A stretch of 64,000 nt of DNA, from NCBI GenBank assembly GCA_963678575.2, contig CAXXHV010000002.1:682001-746000 (forward strand), in the 5' to 3' direction. This DNA is from Pleomorphochaeta sp963678575. Lineage in GTDB: Bacteria > Spirochaetota > Spirochaetia > Sphaerochaetales > Sphaerochaetaceae. Under the pieces are notes generated by a model. That model ran no database searches and was not told the origin of the DNA. It saw only the letters and a program-made list of their open reading frames with translations. Positions 28,590-37,781 of this stretch are shown one piece after another. Made by a program: the position numbers and the translations under genes. How positions within the stretch are numbered: the stretch's first letter is position 1; every line of letters starts with the position of its first letter.

Positions 28590-29912
28590 ATGAAAAAATT
28601 ATTAAGTACATTATTTGTTTTATTTTTTGTAAGTCTAACTTTGTTAGCTAATGGACAAAAAGAAAGTACAAATGTTGCAACTGATGAACCAGTTGTTTTA
28701 GAATGGTGGACATGGGATCCTGATATGAAAGAAAAGAATCAGGATATCATTGCAAAGTATGAAGCTATGCATCCAAATGTAACAATCAATAATACTATCG
28801 TAAGTACAAAAGAGTATTGGACAAAGATTAGAATTTTAGCTAACCAAAATAAGCTTCCAGATGTGTTTACAATGAGTTCTAGTACATTAGAAGAATGGAC
28901 TGAAAATAATTTGGTATTAGAATTAGACAAATTTATTGATAGTGATGATACAAGAGATAAGTTTTATCCTTCTTTATTAGATGCTGTTAAAGATGTTAGT
29001 GCAACAGATCATTATTATGCACTTCCTTTTGCTTTAGTTACAACTACTTTATTCTATAATAAAGATGCATTTGATAAAGCTGGCTTATCCTATCCAACTG
29101 ATGATTGGACTTGGGATGATTTCAGAAATGCAGCTAAGAAATTAACTATCGATAAAGATAACGATGGCAAGATTGATCAATATGGTTTCTGGTTCTATGG
29201 TAGATATACACAAATTGAATCATGGATATATGCAAATGGTGGAAATTTATTAAATCGTGATACTATGCGTTTTGAACCAGATGCAGCTGCTTTAGAAGCA
29301 TTAAAGATGTTAACAAATCTTGTTTTAGTTGATAAGAGTGCTCCTTCACAAAAAGATATGAGTTCAGTAAGACAACAAGATGTATTCCCTCAACAAATGG
29401 CAGCAATGTGGGTAGATGGTTCATGGAATATTGATAATAATAGAAATGTTGCAGATCCTTCTCTTAATTGGGGAATTGCTAAGATTCCAACAGGTCCTAG
29501 TACTAGTAACCCATTAACATATGCTTGGGCAGATGCTTATTCAATTTCTCCAAATACTAAATATCCACAAGAAGCTTGGGACTTTACAAAATATGTTGCA
29601 GGTGAAGGTTTATCCTTGGATATGTATATGGCAGGAAAGATTCCATCTTATAAAGCATTAACAGAATCAGATGCATTTGATGATCCTAATCAAAAACCTG
29701 CTGAAATGTATATCTTGAAAGAACAAGCTGCTAGTCCTATGAAGACTTCATTTACAAAAGGTTGGAGTGAATGGAGAGGTTATGGAGCTGCTGAAGCTTT
29801 AGGCTTTAATGGATTAATAGATGGCGTTATAAATGGCGAGATGACTTTAGATCAAGCAATCACAAAAGGTGAAAAGTCAATTAACACCGTTTTAAGCAGA
29901 TATTATAAATAA
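28590..29912 (+). CDS. Sugar ABC transporter substrate-binding protein
   Basis: A 440-residue family 1 solute-binding protein. The signal peptide ends LLANGQKES (about 18-26). The mature start VLEWWTWDPDMKEKNQDII is typical of MalE/UgpB-like binders, and WVDGSWNIDNN lies in the ligand cleft region. A calcium-like loop DKDNDGKID (about 188-196) is also present. It heads its own transcription unit with a recognisable promoter. The ligand is not readable, but the adjacent phosphodiester glycosidase and phosphatase favour a glycan derived from a sugar-phosphodiester. Confidence 0.92.
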   Translation: MKKLLSTLFVLFFVSLTLLANGQKESTNVATDEPVVLEWWTWDPDMKEKNQDIIAKYEAMHPNVTINNTIVSTKEYWTKIRILANQNKLPDVFTMSSSTLEEWTENNLVLELDKFIDSDDTRDKFYPSLLDAVKDVSATDHYYALPFALVTTTLFYNKDAFDKAGLSYPTDDWTWDDFRNAAKKLTIDKDNDGKIDQYGFWFYGRYTQIESWIYANGGNLLNRDTMRFEPDAAALEALKMLTNLVLVDKSAPSQKDMSSVRQQDVFPQQMAAMWVDGSWNIDNNRNVADPSLNWGIAKIPTGPSTSNPLTYAWADAYSISPNTKYPQEAWDFTKYVAGEGLSLDMYMAGKIPSYKALTESDAFDDPNQKPAEMYILKEQAASPMKTSFTKGWSEWRGYGAAEALGFNGLIDGVINGEMTLDQAITKGEKSINTVLSRYYK

Positions 29913-29921
29913 TTAATATAG

Positions 29922-29951
29922 ATACTATGGTTACTTTTGTAGCCATAGTAT
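29922..29951 (+). promoter_or_regulatory. UUUU-loop hairpin between binding protein and permease genes
   Basis: ATACTATGGTTAC, loop TTTT, GTAGCCATAGTAT: a 13-bp stem with one G-U pair, 9 nt after the binding-protein stop. No T-run follows directly. It most likely stabilises the upstream message or partly terminates, giving excess binding protein. Confidence 0.65.
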
Positions 29952-29979
29952 TCATTTGAGTTTTTAATAAGGAAAATTA

Positions 29980-30867
29980 ATGAAAAATAAGAAGTTATTG
30001 TGGCATGGAAGATTTACTCCTTGGCTTTTCTTATTGCCTACTTTAGTTGGTTTATTGGCGTTTAGATTGATTCCAATTGTTTGGGCTTTTATATTAAGCT
30101 TTTCTCAATGGTCATTATTAGGTTCCCCAAAATTTGTTGGTTTAATGAATTACATTGAAGCTTTTAAAACAGATACCTTTATTCAAACTATTTCAAATAC
30201 AATTGAATTTTCAATAATATATGTAATTGGATCTATTTTATTTGGTCTTATATTAGCTGTATTAATAAATATTAAATTGAAGTCGATAGCTTTTTTTAGA
30301 GCCATAATATATTTACCTGTAGTAACTTCAGCCGTAGCTGTAGGTATAGTTTGGAACTGGATTTTAGGCCCCAACGTTGGTTTATTAAATTCAATATTAG
30401 AATCTTTTAATCTTCCAGCCCCTTATTGGTTAGGAGATCCAAAACTTGCATTAACAACTGTAGCAAGTGTGCAAGTATGGAAAATGGCTGGATATAGCAT
30501 GATATTATTTTTAGCTGGGTTACAAGGAATATCAGCACAAACTCTTGAAGCTGCAATAGTAGATGGAGCAACAAAATTTCAAAGATTCTTTAAAGTTACA
30601 CTTCCTATGTTAACACCAACAGTTTTCTTTGTATTAACAGTAGCAATAATTGATTCATTTAAAAACTTTGAATTAATTTATGCAATGACTAAAGGCGGGC
30701 CTCAGAATTCAACAAACACATTAGTTTATGATGTATATTTAAATGCATTTGTATATTATAGAGTAGGTTATGCATCAGCAGTAGCTTTTGTATTGTTAAT
30801 TTTTGTTGGATTATTAACTATTTTTAATTTTTATATTAAAAAGAATTGGGCTCAGCCATTGGAGTAG
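29980..30867 (+). CDS. Sugar ABC transporter permease (MalF/UgpA type)
   Basis: A 295-residue permease with six membrane helices. EAAIVDGATKFQRFFKVTLP (about 190-209) is the EAA ATPase-docking loop and FELIYAMTKGGPQNSTNTL the family block near the C-terminus. AAGGAAAA precedes the ATG. Partner of the next gene, 3 nt downstream. As in the first operon no ATPase is encoded, so a shared ATPase is expected. Confidence 0.93.
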   Translation: MKNKKLLWHGRFTPWLFLLPTLVGLLAFRLIPIVWAFILSFSQWSLLGSPKFVGLMNYIEAFKTDTFIQTISNTIEFSIIYVIGSILFGLILAVLINIKLKSIAFFRAIIYLPVVTSAVAVGIVWNWILGPNVGLLNSILESFNLPAPYWLGDPKLALTTVASVQVWKMAGYSMILFLAGLQGISAQTLEAAIVDGATKFQRFFKVTLPMLTPTVFFVLTVAIIDSFKNFELIYAMTKGGPQNSTNTLVYDVYLNAFVYYRVGYASAVAFVLLIFVGLLTIFNFYIKKNWAQPLE

Positions 30868-30870
30868 GAT

Positions 30871-31713
30871 ATGAGTAAAATAAATAATAAAGTGAATCCT
30901 ATTCGAATTGTATTAATAGTTTTAGCTTCCTTAATCGCAATATTCCCATTTTTATGGATGTTGCAAAACTCTTTTAACACAGAGCAAAACATATTTTCTA
31001 AAGGTATTTTTAAAGTACCAGACTTATTATTTAAATCAAATATGTTTGAAAATTATAAAATTGTAATTGGTAAATATAATTTTGGAAGATATACCTTAAA
31101 CTCAATATTTATTTGTTCTTTAGCCTCATTAGGACAAGTGATTATTTGTACTTTAGGTGGTTTTGTATTTGCAAGAATGACATTTAGAGGAAGTAAAGTA
31201 GTATTTACTATTCTATTAATTACATTGATGGTTCCCGTACAAGTAACAATAATACCAGAATATTATATTATGATGAAATTAAATTGGTTAGATACTTTCT
31301 TACCATTAATTGTTCCATCTTTTTTAGCCGGTGCTTTTGGAACATTTATGTTAAAAGAATATTTTGAACAAATCCCAGATGCATTATTAGATGCTGGCAT
31401 TATTGATGGTGCAAATGCTTGGAAAATGTATGTTTATATATTCTTACCACAATGTTCAGCTCCAGCAGCAACCTTATTTATAATAGCATTTATGAATAAC
31501 TGGAATGACTTATTAAGACCAATGTTATATTTAACTAAAGAGAGTTTGTATACAGTTACTCTTGGCTTAACACAATTCCAAAGTCAATATTCAGCAAAGT
31601 GGAATTTGTTATTAACTGGTAGTGTATTGTCTATATTGCCATTAGTAATCGTATTTATCTTTGCACAAAAATATATTATTGAAGGGTCAGTTTCTTCTGG
31701 AATTAAAGGGTAA
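30871..31713 (+). CDS. Sugar ABC transporter permease (MalG/UgpE type)
   Basis: A 280-residue permease, six membrane helices. The EAA-loop is LLDAGIIDGANAWKMYVYIFLP (about 168-189), with Gly in the second Ala position, and the C-terminus QKYIIEGSVSSGIKG is characteristic of the MalG/UgpE group. Its Shine-Dalgarno overlaps the end of the partner permease gene. The next gene starts 3 nt after its stop. Confidence 0.93.
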   Translation: MSKINNKVNPIRIVLIVLASLIAIFPFLWMLQNSFNTEQNIFSKGIFKVPDLLFKSNMFENYKIVIGKYNFGRYTLNSIFICSLASLGQVIICTLGGFVFARMTFRGSKVVFTILLITLMVPVQVTIIPEYYIMMKLNWLDTFLPLIVPSFLAGAFGTFMLKEYFEQIPDALLDAGIIDGANAWKMYVYIFLPQCSAPAATLFIIAFMNNWNDLLRPMLYLTKESLYTVTLGLTQFQSQYSAKWNLLLTGSVLSILPLVIVFIFAQKYIIEGSVSSGIKG

Positions 31714-31716
31714 CTG

Positions 31717-33054
31717 ATGAATAGTATAGTTGAAGAGGTATTTTTGGATGATGGAAATCTCCAAAAATACCAATTAATTACGGATTTTGAATGGGAAAAA
31801 TTAGATTTTAAATCACCCAAATTTGATAAAAAAGTTATCAAATCAATGGCGAGATTGTATGATGTAAATATAATTACAAAAAATCCAGATTTATATGGTT
31901 ATTTAGTCTTTTTTAATTGTAATATTGAAAATTTAAATTTGAACAGAAATACTAGTATTGGATATATTTTTAATAATCAAGTATTATTGAATTATTATTT
32001 TAATAAAGCTAATGATGAGAATAATGTTAGTTTTGTAGATAATAGTTTGAAATTTGATGATAATAATTTACAAGCTATCTATGAAAACTTGTTAGAGAAT
32101 AAATTAATTGCAATATCTAAAGGAGCTCTTGATACAATCTCTTTTATGCCTGTTTCTTCAAATATGGGTTATTTAAGCAATATAAAATCAAATCATTTAT
32201 CAGTGAATAGTCATTTCTTTTTAATGGATAAAACAGATATTGATTCTCCTTATGACGAATTAGGTACTCCACATAGTTTAGCATTAAAGAACTCGAAAAT
32301 AGTATTACCACCATTAAATCATCGAGAATGTTTATTAATTGATTATAATAATAATGCTAAAATAAGAAATTTGGAAATTGTTGATTTAAAAGTTTTAGTT
32401 GATAACATTACTTTTGAAAATGATGTAAATTGTAAATATTATTATCGACCTGAAAGTAGAAAGACACCAAAAACAACAGGTTGTGATTTAATTATTATTA
32501 AGGACAAAATTGTTGCAATCAAAAAAGGTGGAGAATCTATTATTCCAATGGCCGGTTTCATTATTCAAGTAGATAATCAAATAGAAGTAGAAAATAATAG
32601 TATTGAATATGATGGTGAAAATATAAATTATAAATTTGGAATTCAGGTTGGTCCTGCCATGGTAATTAATAATAAACAAATAACTAAACTAGATTGTCCC
32701 TTTTTCAAAGGAGATGGCGTGCCTTATCCTTCAACTGTTTATCCTTTAGATTTTAATAAAGCAAGAGCGGCAAGAATAGGTCTTGGTACTTATAATAATA
32801 AGCCAATATTAATTTGGGCAGAAGGTGCTGGTAAATTAGGATATATTAAAAAAGAAGAAAGTTGTGGTGCTTCTCTTTTAGAGTTTTCCTCTTTTTGTAA
32901 AGAGTACGGAATTGAAAATTTAGTTAATTTAGATGGTGGTGGATCAGCTCAACTTATTTATAATGGTAGTAGAATATTAAAAATTGCAGATAGAGAGATA
33001 GACAAAATAACAGAGGCTGAGAGACCAATACCGTTGGGATTAGTTATAAACTAA
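31717..33054 (+). CDS. NAGPA-like phosphodiester glycosidase
   Basis: A 445-residue protein without a signal peptide. The C-terminal half (about 255-445) is a phosphodiester glycosidase domain (NAGPA, formerly DUF2233): PYPSTVYPLDFNKARAARIG, ILIWAEGAGK and VNLDGGGSAQL are the family blocks. Relatives remove GlcNAc from GlcNAc-1-phosphodiesters. The N-terminal half matches nothing I recognise. It is the last gene of the ABC operon, so it likely cleaves the imported compound in the cytosol. The 3' end overlaps the convergent gene by 15 nt. Confidence 0.8.
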   Translation: MNSIVEEVFLDDGNLQKYQLITDFEWEKLDFKSPKFDKKVIKSMARLYDVNIITKNPDLYGYLVFFNCNIENLNLNRNTSIGYIFNNQVLLNYYFNKANDENNVSFVDNSLKFDDNNLQAIYENLLENKLIAISKGALDTISFMPVSSNMGYLSNIKSNHLSVNSHFFLMDKTDIDSPYDELGTPHSLALKNSKIVLPPLNHRECLLIDYNNNAKIRNLEIVDLKVLVDNITFENDVNCKYYYRPESRKTPKTTGCDLIIIKDKIVAIKKGGESIIPMAGFIIQVDNQIEVENNSIEYDGENINYKFGIQVGPAMVINNKQITKLDCPFFKGDGVPYPSTVYPLDFNKARAARIGLGTYNNKPILIWAEGAGKLGYIKKEESCGASLLEFSSFCKEYGIENLVNLDGGGSAQLIYNGSRILKIADREIDKITEAERPIPLGLVIN

Positions 33055-33549
33055 ATCTTTAATTGAATTATTTTTTAAGTATTTAATTAAAGAAACTAAA
33101 GAAATAATAGTTAGAATTGAAATAGATATCCACTTAATATTAGTGGATATTGTACTAATTAATGCAGTGTTATGATTATTTTGAATTAAGTATCTAATAG
33201 TTGAAAAGTTTTCAATAATATCTAAGAAAAGGGTAAAAAGAATAAGAAATGTAATGTAATATAACTTTTTATAATTTTTTATAATCTTTGATAATAATAC
33301 ATAATAAAATAGTGAATATGAAATAGGGAATAAAAAATCTAAACTTGTTGCAAATAATAAATATGCTTTTATTTCTGAATCAGAAAAATTGTTATTTATT
33401 TCTTTAAAAGTTTTAAGAGAAAGGAAAAGTTTTGTTTCAGCAAGATTTATTCTAAAGTTTTTTGATACAAAAACATAAATTCCACAATACAGTAAAATCA
33501 TTAAAAAAAATGATATAATAATTAAATTAAAAGTTTTTTGCTTTTTCAT
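33040..33549 (-). CDS. Small four-helix membrane protein, unknown
   Basis: A 169-residue protein with hydrophobic segments near 9-30, 58-82, 92-112 and 132-155 and short charged loops. I do not recognise a family. It follows the alpha/beta hydrolase gene by 2 nt with no Shine-Dalgarno, so the two are probably co-translated. Its 3' end overlaps the convergent glycosidase gene by 15 nt. Confidence 0.7.
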   Translation of the reverse strand: MKKQKTFNLIIISFFLMILLYCGIYVFVSKNFRINLAETKLFLSLKTFKEINNNFSDSEIKAYLLFATSLDFLFPISYSLFYYVLLSKIIKNYKKLYYITFLILFTLFLDIIENFSTIRYLIQNNHNTALISTISTNIKWISISILTIISLVSLIKYLKNNSIKDLVYN

Positions 33550-33551
33550 AA

Positions 33552-34931
33552 TTATTTTTTCTGTGTTAAGAATAAGAAATCTAGAATATCGGATAATACG
33601 TTTTCTTCAATCGTTGTATCAATTAGCTCGTATTCACTTAATTCACCAGTTTTACATTTTTGAAGTAGATGGTTATAGCTAGGATATACAATAATTTTAT
33701 TTTCAGATTTTAATAATTCTTTAAATACTTTAATATTAGCTTCTGAGTCGACTTGAGTATCTTTTCCTCCTTGTAAAACTAAGGTTGGAACTTTTATTTG
33801 TTTAATATAGTTTCTAGGATCTAATTTAAAAAAGGTTACATACCAAGGAGAGGATAAAGTTTGATATATTGCTGCAGCTGTTTCATCAGTATTTCCTGAT
33901 ATTTTTAAATATTTAAATACTATCTTTTCCTTTTCTTCATTCGTTAATAAATTATTTGTTAAAGCTGATATCGCTTTATCAATTTCATCTTCAATTAATT
34001 GCATTGTCATTGCTGGAACGTTTGCTTTTTTGAATAAATGTATAACCTGTTTTTTATATATTTCTTTCCCACTTATACTTGGGGACCCTAATAATATAAT
34101 AGCATTAACTTTATTAGCTAGAGCTTGAGAAACAATTCCTCCTTCACTATGGCCTAATAAAACGATGTTTTTAATTTTTTTTACATTCTTAAGATAATCA
34201 ATTTGAGCATTAATATCATCAATTATATCTAAAGTAGTTTGTTTAGAAATATCCTCACCTCTAAATCCATAATCATCGCATCGAAGTGTGTAATATCCAT
34301 TTTTTGTTAAAAAATCACTTATAACTAAAAAAGGTTTATGATTAAATATTTCTTCATCTCTATCTTGTATTCCACTTCCAGTAATGAATAAGATAACTGT
34401 ATCAGATCTATTATTATTAGGGGTTGTAAATGTGCCAAAATATTCTCTATTGTTTTTAGTATTTGTTATTTTAACTTCTTCTCGTTCATAATTAAAAGAG
34501 GTGGGTGTTTGTGGTCTAATTGGTTTTTCAATTATTTTTGTATCTTGTTTTTTTAATTCAATATTGATTTCAAACCCGCTCTGGAAAAAAGTTCCTTTTA
34601 AATCAGTTTCACTTAGAATTCCTTCTACATAAAATCCATATTTTTTTGCATTAATAATAATATTATTAGAATCTTTCAACTCATAAGATATTTCTAAATC
34701 ATTTGCATTTTGAGATGGGGAGGAAAAAAAGACTTTGTCATCTTTGAATTCAAAAATAACAGGTAATTTAATTGAATCATTTACCCTTAATATTCCTACA
34801 TAATATCCAGATGGGGTAATTGAATTAGTTTTTTTGCTCATAATTATATCTTTATAATTCACTTTAGTTCCTTGAGAAAAAATATTATTAGATATAAGTA
34901 AGAAAATAAGTAATAAACATATTTTTTTCAT
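33552..34931 (-). CDS. Secreted alpha/beta hydrolase
   Basis: A 459-residue exported hydrolase: signal peptide (1-20, ending NNIFSQG), an N-terminal beta domain (35-130) and an alpha/beta-hydrolase domain (150-455). Nucleophile Ser262 in GHSEGG, acid Asp391 in LQGGKDTQV and His421 in YNHLL form the triad. The oxyanion strand is ITGSGIQDRDE. It resembles prolyl-oligopeptidase or dienelactone-hydrolase-like esterases; substrate unknown. AAAGGAAG precedes the ATG. Divergent from the TetR gene at 35 kb, which may control it. Confidence 0.83.
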   Translation of the reverse strand: MKKICLLLIFLLISNNIFSQGTKVNYKDIIMSKKTNSITPSGYYVGILRVNDSIKLPVIFEFKDDKVFFSSPSQNANDLEISYELKDSNNIIINAKKYGFYVEGILSETDLKGTFFQSGFEINIELKKQDTKIIEKPIRPQTPTSFNYEREEVKITNTKNNREYFGTFTTPNNNRSDTVILFITGSGIQDRDEEIFNHKPFLVISDFLTKNGYYTLRCDDYGFRGEDISKQTTLDIIDDINAQIDYLKNVKKIKNIVLLGHSEGGIVSQALANKVNAIILLGSPSISGKEIYKKQVIHLFKKANVPAMTMQLIEDEIDKAISALTNNLLTNEEKEKIVFKYLKISGNTDETAAAIYQTLSSPWYVTFFKLDPRNYIKQIKVPTLVLQGGKDTQVDSEANIKVFKELLKSENKIIVYPSYNHLLQKCKTGELSEYELIDTTIEENVLSDILDFLFLTQKK

Positions 34932-35090
34932 ATAGCTTCCTTTGTTTTTAGTATATCACTATTGAATAAAGCGGTAAATATATAAAAAATAATAAGTTAG
35001 AATAATAATATGTTTATTAAATTTTAGTTTATTATTGACAATATATTAAATAATTATAACAATAATTATACTTACAATGAGGGGACAATT

Positions 35091-35696
35091 TTGAATACAA
35101 AAAAATTGATAATAAAGGTCGCAAGAGAAATATTTTTAGAAGATGGATATAAAAAAGCTAATATTAGAGATATTGCAGCAAGGGCTGAAGTCTCAACAGG
35201 CGCAATATATGGATATTTTGTTAATAAAGAAAAATTATATGAAGCAACTATTGGTCCATTACCTAAAGAATATTATTTTAAATATATAAAGGCTGTAAGA
35301 AAAATTTCTGATATGAATTCTTCTTCAATATTAAATAATTTAAAGCAGAATCATTTTGATGGTATAGAATTATTTTTAGATTATGTTTATGCAGATATTA
35401 TTGCATGGAAATTGGTGGTTAATGGAGAAGGTACTAATTATCATAAACATTTAGATACAATTGTTGTCAAAGAAGTTAAGGCTTTTTATGATTTTCTTAG
35501 TGTGTTAGATCATGAAAATATTTCTTATGTAAAACCTAATGAAAATGTAGTGAAAATAATAATAAAAAATTTGATTGAGGATTTAGTTTCAATTATTAAA
35601 TATGATATGAATCGTGATGAAGCATATACTTATGCAAGACAAATTGCAGATTTTTTCTATCACGGTTGTATTAGTATTCTAGAGTTAAATATTTAG
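35091..35696 (+). CDS. TetR-family transcriptional regulator
   Basis: A 201-residue regulator starting with TTG: GAGGGG lies 6 nt before it and no in-frame ATG occurs before the DNA-binding domain. Helix-turn-helix residues about 20-45 read KKANIRDIAARAEVSTGAIYGYF, interrupted here only by the turn. The C-terminal domain is helical. Upstream, TTGACA (35035-35040) and an AT-only palindrome TAATTAT/ATAATTA (35051-35068) suggest autoregulation. It is divergent from the secreted hydrolase gene, a plausible target. Confidence 0.85.
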   Translation: MNTKKLIIKVAREIFLEDGYKKANIRDIAARAEVSTGAIYGYFVNKEKLYEATIGPLPKEYYFKYIKAVRKISDMNSSSILNNLKQNHFDGIELFLDYVYADIIAWKLVVNGEGTNYHKHLDTIVVKEVKAFYDFLSVLDHENISYVKPNENVVKIIIKNLIEDLVSIIKYDMNRDEAYTYARQIADFFYHGCISILELNI

Positions 35697-35738
35697 TTAA
35701 TTCTTATTTTGATATGAATATAAAATTTTCATTATTTG

Positions 35739-35767
35739 TTACTTAATTATCTAAAATCTGTTATAAT
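35739..35767 (+). promoter_or_regulatory. Promoter of purine nucleoside phosphorylase operon
   Basis: TTACTT (35739-35744), 17 bp, consensus TATAAT (35762-35767), giving a leader of about 25 nt that ends in TAGGAG before the ATG. No purine riboswitch fits in so short a leader. Confidence 0.45.
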
Positions 35768-35797
35768 AATAAAACATTTAATAATTAGGAGTAAAAG

Positions 35798-36622
35798 ATG
35801 AATAATTTATTGCAAAATCTAGATTTAGCAGCTGCTTATATAAGAAATAAAGCTGGAGATGAAAAGATAGAAATAGGAATGGTATTGGGAAGTGGTTTAG
35901 GTGAATTAGCTAACGAAATAGTTGATCCTGTGATTATCCCTTATTCTGATATTCCTTCTTTCCCAGTTTCAACTGTATCAGGTCATGCTGGTAGATTAGT
36001 GATTGGTAATTTACAGGGTAAAAGAGTTCTCTGTATGCAAGGTAGATTTCATTATTACGAAGGCTATGACATGGATGTTGTTGTGTTCCCTATTCAAGTA
36101 ATGAAAAGATTGAATATCGAAAATTTATTATTAACAAATGCCGCAGGTTGTGTTAATGAATCTTGGAAACCTGGTGATTTAATGTTAATTAAAGATCATA
36201 TAAAATTAATTGCTGATAACCCATTAAGAGGAAAAAATTATGAGGAATTAGGTCCAAGATTTTTTGATATGTCAACAGCTTATGATAAAAATTTAGGAAA
36301 TTTAGCAAAGAAGATTGCAAAAGAACAAGATATCGATTTAAAAGAAGGTGTTTACCAATTATTTACAGGTCCTTCATATGAAACTCCTACTGAAGTAAAA
36401 TTAGCAAGAATATTAGGTGCCGATGCAGTAGGTATGTCTACCGTTCCGGAGGCTATTGCAGCAGCTCATATGTCAATGCATACTATCGGTATTAGTTGTT
36501 TAACTAATATGGCTTCTGGTATTCTTGATCAACCACTTAACCATGAAGAAGTTCTTGAGACTAGTGAGTTAGTTAAAGTAAAATTTACAGCCTTAGTAAA
36601 AGAAATTATTGCACAATGGTAG
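35798..36622 (+). CDS. punA: Purine nucleoside phosphorylase
   Basis: A 274-residue trimeric-type purine nucleoside phosphorylase, which splits inosine/guanosine with phosphate in purine salvage. The phosphate loop GSGLGEL (31-37), SGHAGRL, RFHYYEGYDM, TNAAGCVNESWKPGDL, and GPSYETPTEVKLARILGADAVGMSTVPEA in the substrate pocket (seen in consecutive blocks) are complete. Asn-containing CLTNMASG near residue 240 favours 6-oxopurines. It overlaps the cupin gene by 7 nt. Confidence 0.93.
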   Translation: MNNLLQNLDLAAAYIRNKAGDEKIEIGMVLGSGLGELANEIVDPVIIPYSDIPSFPVSTVSGHAGRLVIGNLQGKRVLCMQGRFHYYEGYDMDVVVFPIQVMKRLNIENLLLTNAAGCVNESWKPGDLMLIKDHIKLIADNPLRGKNYEELGPRFFDMSTAYDKNLGNLAKKIAKEQDIDLKEGVYQLFTGPSYETPTEVKLARILGADAVGMSTVPEAIAAAHMSMHTIGISCLTNMASGILDQPLNHEEVLETSELVKVKFTALVKEIIAQW

Positions 36623-37074
36623 ATTATAAATTAATTATAGAAAAACTTAACCTTCAACCTTTATCAGTTGAAGGTGGTTATTTCAATAAAATAATTACTT
36701 TAAGAAATGGTAATGAACAATTAGCTAGCTGCATTTATTATCTTATAACTCCAGATTCTTTTTCATCGTTGCATAAAGTATTAAAAGATGAATTTTGGTA
36801 TTTTTTAGAAGGTGATCCTCTAACACAAATTACCATTGATGATGATAAGAATATGAAGAGTATAGAATTAGGGAGAGTTAGCGAAGGTTATTGTGCTGTT
36901 TCTCTCGTTAATAAAAATATTTGGCAAGCTACTAAATTAAAAGATGGTGGTTCTTGGGCATTAGTTGCCACAACAGTTGTGCCTGGATTTTCTGAATCGG
37001 ATTTTATTTCATATGATGAAAATGTTTTAACAAAATTCAAATCTATTGATGATATTAATCAGTATATTTATTAA
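36616..37074 (+). CDS. DUF985 cupin protein
   Basis: A 152-residue single-domain cupin of the DUF985 (cupin_5) family: LQPLSVEGGYFNKII, CIYYLITPDSFSSLHKV and EFWYFLEGDPLTQI are the recurrent blocks, and VVPGFSESDF is the late conserved strand. No catalytic role is established. The ATG lies within the final codons of the phosphorylase (ATGGTAG), so translation is coupled. 11 nt gap to the SDR gene. Confidence 0.88.
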   Translation: MVDYKLIIEKLNLQPLSVEGGYFNKIITLRNGNEQLASCIYYLITPDSFSSLHKVLKDEFWYFLEGDPLTQITIDDDKNMKSIELGRVSEGYCAVSLVNKNIWQATKLKDGGSWALVATTVVPGFSESDFISYDENVLTKFKSIDDINQYIY

Positions 37075-37085
37075 GAGGGTAATTA

Positions 37086-37781
37086 ATGAAGGCATTAGTA
37101 ATAGGTGGAACAAGTAATATTGGAAAAGCAATTATTTATGAGTTATTAAATCATAAATATGAAGTAGAATTTACTTTTTCAAATAATAAAAAAGAAGCAG
37201 ATGTACTATGCAATGAATTAAATATTATCTCACATAAGATTGATATAAGAGAAGAAAATCAAGTTCAACAATTGTTTTCAAACATTAATCAAATTGATTT
37301 ATTAGTCAATGTATCAGGTGTGTTTACTTTATCTTTACAAAAAGATTTGGAAATCTGTGATTTTAATAAAGTTGTTGACATCAATATTAAAGGTACTTAT
37401 CTGTGTGCAAAACACTGTTTAACTTCGATGAGTGAAAATAGTTCAATTATTAATATTGCTTCAATAAATGCTTTTCATCCTGGATTTGGACAAACTGCAC
37501 ATTATGATGCTTCAAAAGGGTTTATTGTATCCTATACAAAAAGTTTGGCTGCTGAATTAGCTCCATTTAAAATAAGAGTAAATTCAATAGCCCCCGGTTT
37601 AATTGAAGCGCCCTATCTCCATGATAAAAATAATCCTGTTAGAAAAATGTTTATTGATAGGGCAGTATTAAAAGACACTGTTAAAGCTGAAGACATTGCC
37701 ACAACAGTTACTTTTTTAGCTTCTAATAAAGCAATTGATGGGCAATGTATTATAGTTGATTGTGGATATTTAATAGGTTAG
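37086..37781 (+). CDS. Short-chain dehydrogenase/reductase
   Basis: A 231-residue classical SDR. Nucleotide loop GGTSNIGKA (7-15), NVSG (about 77-80), the active-site Ser in NIASINA and the Tyr-x3-Lys as HYDASKG (about 139-145), then RVNSIAPGLIEAPY. It is a NAD(P)-dependent oxidoreductase related to 3-oxoacyl-ACP reductases, but with no fatty-acid gene nearby the substrate is open. Last gene of the punA run; its stop overlaps the convergent metA stop by 3 nt. Confidence 0.9.
   Translation: MKALVIGGTSNIGKAIIYELLNHKYEVEFTFSNNKKEADVLCNELNIISHKIDIREENQVQQLFSNINQIDLLVNVSGVFTLSLQKDLEICDFNKVVDINIKGTYLCAKHCLTSMSENSSIINIASINAFHPGFGQTAHYDASKGFIVSYTKSLAAELAPFKIRVNSIAPGLIEAPYLHDKNNPVRKMFIDRAVLKDTVKAEDIATTVTFLASNKAIDGQCIIVDCGYLIG

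Noticed and set aside
35697..35797. A purine riboswitch ahead of punA
   Set aside because: The promoter leaves a leader of only about 25 nt and the conserved loop residues are absent.
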